The notes below the pieces were generated by a model. That model did not search any database. It worked only from the letters and a program-made list of their open reading frames with translations, and was not told where the DNA came from. A stretch of DNA of 64,000 nucleotides, from NCBI GenBank assembly GCA_965242495.1, contig OZ251446.1, forward strand, positions 1,984,001 to 2,048,000, written 5' to 3'. The DNA is from CBDESN01 sp965242495. GTDB taxonomy: Bacteria > Pseudomonadota > Alphaproteobacteria > MPNO01. This document shows, in pieces, positions 55,307 to 62,506 of this stretch (position 1 is its first letter; each line of letters starts with the position of its first letter). A program made the translations under genes and the position numbers.

Positions 55307-56356
55307 TCAGGCCGGCCGTCGCGCCTCGCCCCGGCGACCGGCCGCCTCGGCGGCGACCAGGCGATCCACGATGCGGCGCGCCTCGATGCCGCCGGCGTCG
55401 CCGTTCACGTCCACCCGGGGCGCGCTCCCCCACCGGTCGAAGGCGCGCTGCTGCGCTTCCAGGATGGCCTTGTCCTCGTCGAAGGCGGTGCGCACCTGGC
55501 GGAACAGCGATTCGGTGACTTCGGGACGGTCGAGGGCGAAGCCGTGCGCGTCGGCCCAGAAGTAATGGACGCTGGAGTCGGTCTCCGGCGTGATCGCGTT
55601 GAGACTCATGCGCGTCATCGCGCCGGCGCGACCGTCGCGCACTGCGCCCGCGCCGGCCGGCGCGGCGCCGAGATCGAGTTTGACGAAGCAGGGAGGCGAG
55701 AAATCTATGATCTGCCAGCGGTCGATATTGCCGACGAAGCCCCGCACGTCGACGTACATCGGCGGCGGCGGCACGTCGATCATCCAGCGCGTCACCCGGA
55801 CGCCCGCGCCGCGGCGCTCGGTCTTCACCTCGGCCCGCTCGGCGACCGCGGCGTTGCCGAGCGTGCTCTCATGGACATAGGGCAGATGGTTGAGGTCGAG
55901 CAGGTTGTCCACCACCAGCAGATAGTTGCAGGCGACGTGCAGATGGGCGCCCTTGGCGCGCCAGCCGGGATCGTCGAGCCAGTGGAAATCCTCGATCGCG
56001 CTTTCGTCGGCGTCCGCCGGATCGCCCATCCAGATCCAGAGCCAGCCCCAGCGCTCGACCAGCGGATAGCGCTTGATCCGCGCGCCGGGCGGAATCGCGG
56101 TCTGACCGGGGATCTCGACGCAACGGCCGGCGCGATCGAACAACAGCCCGTGATAGCCGCAGCGCAGCCGGTCGCCTACGACCTCGCCTTCGGACAACGG
56201 CAGATGGCGATGGCAGCAACGGTCTTCGAGCGCCGCCGGCGCGCCGTCCCCGGCGCGGAACAGGACCACCGGCTCGCCGAGCAAGGTCCGCGCCAGGGGG
56301 CGCCGCCCTACCTCGTCCGCCCGGGCGGCGACGTACCAACAGTTGCGCAGGAACAT
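55307..56356 (-). CDS. Rieske non-heme iron oxygenase, terminal oxygenase component
   Basis: 349 residues from the ATG at 56356 (MFLRNCWYVAARADEV), the typical start of vanillate-demethylase-like oxygenases. Rieske ligands C47-x-H49 and C66-x-x-H69 (LRCGYHGLLFD); mononuclear iron site D154-x-N-H157 and H162 in DLNHLPYVHES. It would demethylate or hydroxylate an aromatic compound using electrons from a ferredoxin. The nearest Rieske ferredoxin and reductase genes lie 1.3 kb away on the other strand, beyond an IS element that occupies the shared upstream region. Confidence 0.92.
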   Translation of the reverse strand: MFLRNCWYVAARADEVGRRPLARTLLGEPVVLFRAGDGAPAALEDRCCHRHLPLSEGEVVGDRLRCGYHGLLFDRAGRCVEIPGQTAIPPGARIKRYPLVERWGWLWIWMGDPADADESAIEDFHWLDDPGWRAKGAHLHVACNYLLVVDNLLDLNHLPYVHESTLGNAAVAERAEVKTERRGAGVRVTRWMIDVPPPPMYVDVRGFVGNIDRWQIIDFSPPCFVKLDLGAAPAGAGAVRDGRAGAMTRMSLNAITPETDSSVHYFWADAHGFALDRPEVTESLFRQVRTAFDEDKAILEAQQRAFDRWGSAPRVDVNGDAGGIEARRIVDRLVAAEAAGRRGEARRPA

Positions 56357-56440
56357 CGTCGGCCTCCGTCGTCGGCGCAGGGCGTTCCCGATCATCCCCG
56401 CCGGGATTATCCGGGTTCGGCAAAGGCGGCGTCAACCGCC

Positions 56441-57524
56441 TGTCCGGGTTCACTACATATGAGACGGCGGGGTTTCCTGTGCTGTCAGTGAGAGAAGGTA
56501 CTCGGCGGGGGTATGTCCGTCGAGAGCGTTGTGCGGTCGGAAGGTGTTGAACTCGTCGGCGAAGGCGTCGATCCATCGGTTGATGTCGTCGAGGTTGTCG
56601 TTGGGCAGGTCCCAGGTTGCGTAGAACTCGTATCGCCAAGCGCCGTTGTTGCGCTCGACGTGTCCGTTGAGTTCGGGCGATTTGGGGGGCAGTTCGAAGA
56701 GTTGGATGCCGCGTTTCTGGCATTCGTGCTCGAAGCTGGCCTTGAACTCGGAGCCGCCATCGACCTGGATGGCCTGGATGGGGAAGGGCATGTCGTCCTG
56801 GAGCTTGTCGAGGAAGCGTTTGGCGTTGTGTGCGGTTGCGCGCCGGCAGGCTTGTGCGCAGGTCCACTTGGCGACGGGATCGCAGGCGGTGAACTGCTTG
56901 AGTGGGGGTCGTCCGTGTCCTGGGGAGAGGGAGAGGGTGTCGAGTTGGACGATCTCGCCTGGGGCTGTGGGTCTGCGCCCCTTGGGGAGGCGTCTGGCGT
57001 GCGGCCGGCTGTGCTTGCGGCTGCGTCGCGGGGCCTTGCGTCGGAGGGTGGGGACGGGGGTGACGGCGCCTCGTTGGACGAGGTTCTTGAGGATGCGGCC
57101 CACGGTGCTCTGGCTGGCGGTGTATCCCTGGCGGCGCAGCAGGATGGTGAGCTTGGCCTTGCCCCACATCGGGAAGTCGGCGCGCATCTCATGCACCGCC
57201 GCCGCCAGTTGCGGCGACCATTCGGGCCGTCGTGAGCGCCGGGGCCGTCGCGAGCGCGGGGCCAGGCGGCCCTGGTCGTGAAGCTTCCGCCAGCGGTAGA
57301 GGGTGGCCCGCGACACGCCGACGGCGGCGGCCGCATCGGCGGCGCTGAGGCCATTGTCGCGGGCGCGACGCCAACGCTTCAGGGCGGCTCCCCGTGTAAC
57401 ATGACGGGGCAGGCCGAAAACCTGCATGGGGGTCCTCCTTCCAGCTGTCTGTCCAAACCAACAGCTTCGGAGACCCCCAACCTTCCTTCAACCGCCCCGT
57501 CTCACATCTGTCTGGACCTGGACA
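56441..57524 (-). mobile_element. IS481-family insertion sequence, intact
   Basis: 1084 bp bounded by TGT...ACA. The left end from 56441 and the right end read inward from 57524 share TGTCC(G/A)GGT and, after two extra bases in the right end, TATGAGACGG/TGTGAGACGG, so the terminal inverted repeats are about 27-32 bases and imperfect. CCGCC precedes the left end (56436-56440) and follows the right end (57525-57529), a possible 5-bp target duplication, though in G+C-rich DNA this is weak. One complete transposase gene lies inside, on the minus strand. Confidence 0.88.
56453..57427 (-). CDS. IS481-family DDE transposase
   Basis: 324 residues. N-terminal helix-turn-helix (LSAADAAAAVGVSRATLYRW), a basic linker, then an rve-type integrase core with D163 (QLDTLS), D223 (QVDGGSEF) and E258 (LNGHVERNN). 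The spacing from second D to E is 35, as in IS481/IS3 enzymes. All motifs are intact with no frameshift, so the element may still move. Its 3' end reaches to 12 bases from the left terminus. Confidence 0.94.
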   Translation of the reverse strand: MQVFGLPRHVTRGAALKRWRRARDNGLSAADAAAAVGVSRATLYRWRKLHDQGRLAPRSRRPRRSRRPEWSPQLAAAVHEMRADFPMWGKAKLTILLRRQGYTASQSTVGRILKNLVQRGAVTPVPTLRRKAPRRSRKHSRPHARRLPKGRRPTAPGEIVQLDTLSLSPGHGRPPLKQFTACDPVAKWTCAQACRRATAHNAKRFLDKLQDDMPFPIQAIQVDGGSEFKASFEHECQKRGIQLFELPPKSPELNGHVERNNGAWRYEFYATWDLPNDNLDDINRWIDAFADEFNTFRPHNALDGHTPAEYLLSLTAQETPPSHM

Positions 57525-57660
57525 CCGCCCGCCGCGGCGCGCGGCGCCTCATACGTCTTGAACCGGGACGGCTCGCCGTGTAGACTTCGTCCCCGGTCGC
57601 CAGGCGTTCCGGCCGCGGCCGCCCGCACGGGATCTGAACCGACAGAAAGCGGATTCGCTC
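57525..57660. other. Spacer between IS element and ferredoxin gene
   Basis: 136 bases left of the ferredoxin start. It holds a good promoter candidate at 57558-57586 and no coding frame. It is the remaining part of the divergent control region that the IS entered. Confidence 0.5.
57558..57586 (+). promoter_or_regulatory. Candidate promoter for the ferredoxin/reductase genes
   Basis: TTGAAC, a 17-base spacer, then TAGACT. The predicted start is about 68 bases upstream of the ferredoxin ATG. It lies outside the IS, so plus-strand expression probably survived the insertion. Confidence 0.5.
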
Positions 57661-57984
57661 ATGAGTGACATCGAGTTCCACGCCGTCGCCAAGACCTCCG
57701 ACATCGACGAGGGCGAGGCCGCGCAGGTGCTGATCGGCAAGCGCGAGATCGCGGTCTACAACCTGAACGGCGAGTTCTACGCCACCGACGACATCTGCAC
57801 CCATGCCTATGCGTCGCTGGCCGACGGTTATATCGAAGGCGAGCTGATCGAATGTCCGCTGCACGGCGGCTGTTTCGAGATCAAGACCGGAAAGGCGACC
57901 ACCCCGCCCGTCACCGACGACCTCAAGACCTACGCGGTCAAGATCGAGGGCGACGACATCCTGGTCGGCGTCCCGGCCGGCTGA
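57661..57984 (+). CDS. Rieske-type ferredoxin (oxygenase electron-transfer component)
   Basis: 107 residues. Rieske cluster ligands C46-T-H48 and C65-P-L-H68 (CPLHGGCFEI) are in place, as in BphA3/CarAc-type ferredoxins. It carries electrons from the reductase encoded 19 bp downstream to a ring-hydroxylating oxygenase, most simply the one at 55307-56356. Confidence 0.94.
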   Translation: MSDIEFHAVAKTSDIDEGEAAQVLIGKREIAVYNLNGEFYATDDICTHAYASLADGYIEGELIECPLHGGCFEIKTGKATTPPVTDDLKTYAVKIEGDDILVGVPAG

Positions 57985-58003
57985 CCCGCCCCGCGCGCGG
58001 CGC

Positions 58004-59230
58004 ATGACGTCGGGCCGTACGTTCGCGATCGTCGGCGCGGGCCAGTCGGGCGGCTGGGCGGCGAAGACGCTGCGCGACGAGGGGTTCGGCGGACGCATCC
58101 TGCTGATCGGCGACGAGGACTACCCGCCGCACGAGCGCCCGCCGCTGTCGAAGGAGGTGCTGCTGGGCGATCGGCCGCCCGACTCGACGTATCTGTGGCC
58201 GCCCGACGCCTGGGACGAATGGCGGGTCGAATGGCGGGCCGGCGCGCGCGTCGCCGCGCTGGCGCCTTCGGAGCGGCGCATCCTGCTGGCGGACGGCGAG
58301 GCGATCGGCTACGACCGGCTGTTGCTCGCGACCGGCGCCCGGCCGAGGACGCTGCCGATACCGGGCGTCGATCTCGTCGGCGTCCATTACCTGCGCGCGA
58401 TCCCCGATACCGAGGCCATCCGCGCAGGGCTGGCGTCGGGGACCAATGTCGTGGTCGTCGGCGGCGGGTGGATCGGCCTCGAAGTCGCCGCGGCGGCGCG
58501 CAAGCTGGGGGCCGAGGTCACGGTCGTCGAAGCGCTCGACCGGGTTTGCGGCCGCGCCCTGACCGCGGAGTTCGCGGCGCATGTGCAGGCGATTCACGAG
58601 GACCATGGCGTTCGTGTGCGGCTCGGGACCACCGTGGCCCGGCTCGAAGGCGCGGGCGCGATCGAGCGCGCGGTGCTCTCGGACGGGACCGCGGTGGACG
58701 CCGCGATGGCGGTGATCGGCATCGGCGTCGTCCCCAACGTCGAGCTCGCGGCTGAGGCCGGGTTGGCGGTGGACGACGGCATTCTGGTGGACGAGTTCGG
58801 GCGGACGTCGGACGCCCACGTCTTCGCCGCCGGCGACGTCACCAACCACCCGAACCCGGTTCTCGGCCGCCGGGTGCGTCTCGAGTCGTGGGAGAACGCG
58901 CAGAACCAGGCGATCTTCGCCGCCAGGAACATGCTCGACAGAGGCGAGGCCTACGCCGAAATCCCGTGGTTCTGGTCGGACCAGTACGACGCCAACATCC
59001 AGCTCGTCGGCCTGCCCGAGCACTGGGATCGGACCGTGGCGCGGGGCGACCCGGCGGCGGGCGGATTCGTCCAGTTCTATCTCCGCAATGGCCGCATCGA
59101 CGGCGCCGCGGCGATCGACCAGGGCCGCGACATCCGCTTCGCCCGCCGGCTGATGCAGGCGAACAGGCCGATCGACCCCGACCGTCTGGCCGACCCGGGA
59201 GTCAAACTCCAGGCGCTGCTGAAGGGGTGA
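58004..59230 (+). CDS. FAD-dependent ferredoxin reductase (BphA4-like)
   Basis: 408 residues. FAD-binding IVGAGQSGGWAAKTLR at the start, NAD-binding VVVGGGWIGLEVAAAA near 150, the second FAD motif RTSDAHVFAAGDV near 273, and a C-terminal domain (RVRLESWENAQNQA) typical of ferredoxin/putidaredoxin reductases. It oxidises NADH and reduces the Rieske ferredoxin. Same operon as the ferredoxin. Confidence 0.94.
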   Translation: MTSGRTFAIVGAGQSGGWAAKTLRDEGFGGRILLIGDEDYPPHERPPLSKEVLLGDRPPDSTYLWPPDAWDEWRVEWRAGARVAALAPSERRILLADGEAIGYDRLLLATGARPRTLPIPGVDLVGVHYLRAIPDTEAIRAGLASGTNVVVVGGGWIGLEVAAAARKLGAEVTVVEALDRVCGRALTAEFAAHVQAIHEDHGVRVRLGTTVARLEGAGAIERAVLSDGTAVDAAMAVIGIGVVPNVELAAEAGLAVDDGILVDEFGRTSDAHVFAAGDVTNHPNPVLGRRVRLESWENAQNQAIFAARNMLDRGEAYAEIPWFWSDQYDANIQLVGLPEHWDRTVARGDPAAGGFVQFYLRNGRIDGAAAIDQGRDIRFARRLMQANRPIDPDRLADPGVKLQALLKG

Positions 59231-59291
59231 GCGGGCGGCAAGGACGGACGATCGCCGGCGACCGTCGCCTCCGGCCGCGCCCGCGGCCCGT

Positions 59292-60227
59292 TCACAGCCG
59301 CGCCAGCCGCCCGGTCAGCAGGGCGAAGAAGCCGTCGGCGTCGATCGACTGGGCGACATGGACGTTGGGCGGCGCGCCCGACGCGCCCCACAGATCCACC
59401 ACGGTCCGTCCCATCGTCAGCTCGCTCGCGGTCTCGACGGCGACGAAGGCGGCGCGGCCGGCGAACAGGTCGGGGCGCAGCAGATAGCCGATGACGCAGG
59501 CGTCGTGCAGCGGCGCGCCGGGCGCGCCGTAGCGCGGGATGTCGACCCGATGGTAATGCGCCAGCATCCGCGCGGCGCAGCGCGCCGCCGGGCGGTCGAT
59601 CGCGCCGATGGCGGCCAGGCGTTCGGGCGTCGTCAACGCCTGCTGCGTCACGTCGAGGCCCAGCATGGTGAGCTTCGCCCCGGCGGCGAACACGATCGCC
59701 GCGGCATGGGGGTCGGCATGGATGTTGAACTCGGCCGAGGCGGTGACGTTGCCGGCGCCGGCGGCGCCTCCCATCAGCACGATCTCGCGGATCTTGCCGG
59801 CGATGTCGGGCCGCATGGCGAGGGCCGCGGCGACGTTGGTCAGCGGCCCGGTGGGACATAGCGTGAGCTCGCCGGGGCGGGCGTCGACGAGGTCGATCAG
59901 CGCCGCGACCGCATGGCCGTCGGCCAGCGGCGCGACCGGGGGCGGCAGCTCGACCCCGCCGAGGCCGGTTTCGCCGTGGACGTGCTCGGCGGTCCGTAGC
60001 GGGCGCAGCAGCGGGCGCGGGCAGCCGGCGAACACCGGGACCTCGTCGCGGCCGGCGAGGCTGCGGATGCGGCGCGCATTCGCGGCCGTCGCCGCCAACG
60101 GCGCGTTGCCCGCGACCGTGGTCACCGCCGCGACCTCCAGCTCCTCGGGCGAGGCGAAGGCGCATAACAGCGCCACCGCGTCGTCCACGCCCGGATCGCA
60201 GTCGATGACGATCGGCCGCGGCGTCAT
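59292..60227 (-). CDS. Inosine/uridine-preferring nucleoside hydrolase
   Basis: 311 residues. The calcium-binding DCDPGVDDAVALL at 9-21 is the family signature. LTLCPTGPLTNVAAAL, the EFNIHADPHAA Asn/His segment and DACVIGYLLRPDLF complete the site. It cleaves ribonucleosides to base and ribose. Convergent with the reductase gene, 61 bp apart; its ATG overlaps the stop of the MgtE fragment. Confidence 0.93.
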   Translation of the reverse strand: MTPRPIVIDCDPGVDDAVALLCAFASPEELEVAAVTTVAGNAPLAATAANARRIRSLAGRDEVPVFAGCPRPLLRPLRTAEHVHGETGLGGVELPPPVAPLADGHAVAALIDLVDARPGELTLCPTGPLTNVAAALAMRPDIAGKIREIVLMGGAAGAGNVTASAEFNIHADPHAAAIVFAAGAKLTMLGLDVTQQALTTPERLAAIGAIDRPAARCAARMLAHYHRVDIPRYGAPGAPLHDACVIGYLLRPDLFAGRAAFVAVETASELTMGRTVVDLWGASGAPPNVHVAQSIDADGFFALLTGRLARL

Positions 60228-60460
60228 CGGCCCCGCTCGCGCGTCACGACAGGCGCCGCGCCGGCGTCGATTACCGCGTCGTGGAGATCGCCGCCCCGCA
60301 AACCGACGAGATGCATGATGTCTTCCTCCGCCTCCTCGCGGATGACATCGACGGCGTCATCGACCATGATGACGCTGACGAGGCGGCCGGCATCGTCGAC
60401 CACGGGCGCGGTAACCAAGTCTTGCCGGGCGAAGGCATGGGCGGCCCCTTCCTGATCGAG
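60224..60460 (-). pseudogene. MgtE magnesium transporter fragment (CBS domain only)
   Basis: The minus strand from 60460 to the stop at 60224 reads LDQEGAAHAFARQDLVTAP then VVDDAGRLVSVIMVDDAVDV and IREEAEEDIMHLVGL, which is the last CBS motif and connecting helix of MgtE. The whole N-domain, first CBS and all membrane helices are missing, and there is no start codon apart from an internal TTG. It ends with unrelated residues. It lies directly downstream of tRNA-Leu, a common integration site, so the fragment probably marks a recombination junction. Confidence 0.75.
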
Positions 60461-60513
60461 GCCGACCGGCGCGGGACCGCGCAGCGCTCCGGCCGGTCAG
60501 GAACCCAAGGAGG

Positions 60514-60537
60514 GGACCCGCCGGGTCGCGGCGGGCC
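60514..60537 (-). terminator. G+C-rich hairpin downstream of tRNA-Leu
   Basis: GGCCCGCCG and CGGCGGGTCC pair around a short loop just after the tRNA 3' end. No U-run follows. It may help end the tRNA transcript. Confidence 0.35.
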
Positions 60538-60544
60538 GAAGAAC

Positions 60545-60631
60545 TGGTGCGGTCGAGAAGACTCGAACTTCCACGGGGTTGCCCCCACAGCGACCTCAAC
60601 GCTGCGCGTCTACCAATTCCGCCACGACCGC
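60545..60631 (-). tRNA. tRNA-Leu (anticodon GAG)
   Basis: Reading the minus strand from 60631: acceptor GCGGTCG pairs with CGACCGC followed by discriminator A and an encoded CCA (60545-60547). The D-loop region is TGGCGGAATTGGTAGACGC, the anticodon stem CAGCG/CGCTG closes loop TTGAGGT (anticodon GAG), a long variable arm TGGGGGCAACCCCGT marks a class II tRNA, and the T-arm is GAAGTTCGAGTCTTC. All arms fold. It decodes CUC/CUU leucine codons. Confidence 0.97.
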
Positions 60632-60682
60632 ATGGCCCGTCTTCGCGCCGTTGCCGGCCTGTCTGCCGTGGGAGATAGCAAA

Positions 60683-61333
60683 ATGCCGTCCGCCGCGCAA
60701 GTCGAATGGCGCGTCGGGCGAGGTTTGCAGCCCTATCCGCAAGCCGTCGCCGAGATGGAGGCCCGCGCAGCGGCGATCCGCGCCGGCGCGGCGTCCGAAC
60801 TGGTCTGGCTGGTCGAGCATCCGCCGCTCTATACCGCTGGCGCGTCCGCCCGGCCCGAGGAGCTGCTCGCCCCCGACCGGTTCCCGGTGTTCGCGACCGG
60901 GCGGGGCGGCCGATACACCTATCACGGGCCGGGCCAGCGGGTGGCTTATGCGATGCTTGACCTCGACCGGCGCGGGCGCGATCTGCGCGCCTTCGTGCGC
61001 AGCCTCGAAGCTTGGCTGATCGCCGCCCTGGCGCGCTTCGGCGTGCGCGGCGAACGGCGTGCGGACCGGGTCGGCATCTGGATCGATCGCGGCCATGGCG
61101 AGGACAAGATCGCCGCGATCGGCATCCGCGTCCGCCGTTGGGTGAGCTATCACGGCGTGGCGCTCAACGTGGCGCCGGACCTCGATCACTTCTCCGGGAT
61201 CGTGCCCTGCGGCCTGCGCGGGCGCGGCGTGACCTCGCTTGCGGATCTCGGGGTTCCGGCGACGCTGGACGACGTCGACGCGGCGCTCCGCGCATCGTTC
61301 GACGAAGCGTTCGGCGCCGCCTGCCGCGCATAG
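60683..61333 (+). CDS. lipB: Lipoyl(octanoyl) transferase
   Basis: 216 residues from the ATG at 60683. RGGRYTYHGPGQRVAY (74-90), catalytic K142 in EDKIAAIGIRV and C176 in IVPCGLRGRGVTSL are all present. It transfers the octanoyl group from acyl carrier protein to lipoate-dependent enzymes. It starts 51 bp beyond the 5' end of the divergent tRNA-Leu gene. Confidence 0.95.
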   Translation: MPSAAQVEWRVGRGLQPYPQAVAEMEARAAAIRAGAASELVWLVEHPPLYTAGASARPEELLAPDRFPVFATGRGGRYTYHGPGQRVAYAMLDLDRRGRDLRAFVRSLEAWLIAALARFGVRGERRADRVGIWIDRGHGEDKIAAIGIRVRRWVSYHGVALNVAPDLDHFSGIVPCGLRGRGVTSLADLGVPATLDDVDAALRASFDEAFGAACRA

Positions 61334-61401
61334 CGCGGATGGACAAGCCCGGCGGCGACCTGATAGGCTCGGCGCAAGCTTCGGCGGCGGGAGCGAGGGC
61401 G

Positions 61402-62496
61402 GTGTCGATGGTCGGCGATCATTCGACGGCCGGGAGGCGGAGACCGCGGCGATGGCGGCTGTGCTGCGTCGCGGCCGCGATCCTCGCCGCCGCCGGATGC
61501 TCCGAGGAACCCGAGAAGGCGCCGGCCGAAGCGCCGGCGCGCCCGGCCAAGCTGATCGAGATCGCCGCCGCCGAGACCTTGCGCAGTTTCGTCCTGCCGG
61601 CCGACATCGAGGCGGCGGCATCGGCCGACCTCGCCTTTCCGCTGGCCGGACAGGTGAGATCGATCGCGGTGCGCGAGGGCGACAGGATCGCCGAAGGCGC
61701 GGAGATCGCGCGGCTCTACCAGACCCACCTGCTGGCCAAGCGGACGGCGGCGGCGATCGGTTACGAGATGGCTAACTCGGAATTCCGACGCGCCGAACAG
61801 CTGATCGCCCGAGGTGCCATCTCGCGGGCGGTCCACGAGCAGCGCAAGGCCCGGCGCGACGTGACCAAGGCGGCCCTGGAGGCCGCCAAAAAGCGGTACG
61901 ACGACAACAGCGTGCTACGCGCGCCCTTCGCCGGTATCGTCGCCGTAGTGCATACCAAGGCGTTCCAGAACGTCGCGGCGCGCGAGGCCGTGGTCACGCT
62001 GCAATCGACCGGCGCCGCACGGGCGGTGGCGCAGGTGCCGGCGACGTTGCTGGCCGAATCGAAGCGCTTCCGGCCGATGGAAACGCTGCTGCTGCTCGAC
62101 GCCGCGCCCGACACGCCGATCGCCGCGGCGTTCCACTCCATCGCGACGCGGGCCGACCCGGCGCGACAGACCTTCAGGGCGCAGTTCGCTTTCACGCCGC
62201 CTGCCGATCTGGTCGTGCTGCCGGGCATGACCGGGACCTTGCGCGCGACCGCGGCCTTCCCCGGCGAGACCGGCATCGCCGTCCCCATCGAAGCGGTGCT
62301 GAGCGAGGCGGACAAGCGCTACGTCTGGGTGGTGGACGTCGGTTCGATGACGGTATCGAAGCGCGAGGTCACGCTCGGCGGCGGCGTCGGGCCGACGCTC
62401 CCGGTGATCGCCGGCCTTGCGGCCGGCGAGACCGTCGTCGCCGCCGGCGTCTCCTATCTCCACGAAGGCATGCGCATCCGCCGCTACGCGCCGTGA
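61402..62496 (+). CDS. RND efflux periplasmic adaptor (membrane-fusion lipoprotein)
   Basis: 364 residues from a GTG at 61402, favoured by GGGAG eight bases before it; ATG 61408 or 61339 are alternatives. A lipoprotein signal ends in the lipobox AAAGC (CVAAAILAAAGCSEE). The body has the biotinyl-lipoyl half motif (VRSIAVREGDRIAEGAEIARL), a short alpha-hairpin rich in Arg/Ala, then the beta-barrel (GMTGTLRATAAFPG). It links an RND pump to an outer-membrane channel. The pump gene follows after 10 bp. Confidence 0.92.
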   Translation: MSMVGDHSTAGRRRPRRWRLCCVAAAILAAAGCSEEPEKAPAEAPARPAKLIEIAAAETLRSFVLPADIEAAASADLAFPLAGQVRSIAVREGDRIAEGAEIARLYQTHLLAKRTAAAIGYEMANSEFRRAEQLIARGAISRAVHEQRKARRDVTKAALEAAKKRYDDNSVLRAPFAGIVAVVHTKAFQNVAAREAVVTLQSTGAARAVAQVPATLLAESKRFRPMETLLLLDAAPDTPIAAAFHSIATRADPARQTFRAQFAFTPPADLVVLPGMTGTLRATAAFPGETGIAVPIEAVLSEADKRYVWVVDVGSMTVSKREVTLGGGVGPTLPVIAGLAAGETVVAAGVSYLHEGMRIRRYAP

Positions 62497-62506
62497 GCCG
62501 GGCGCC

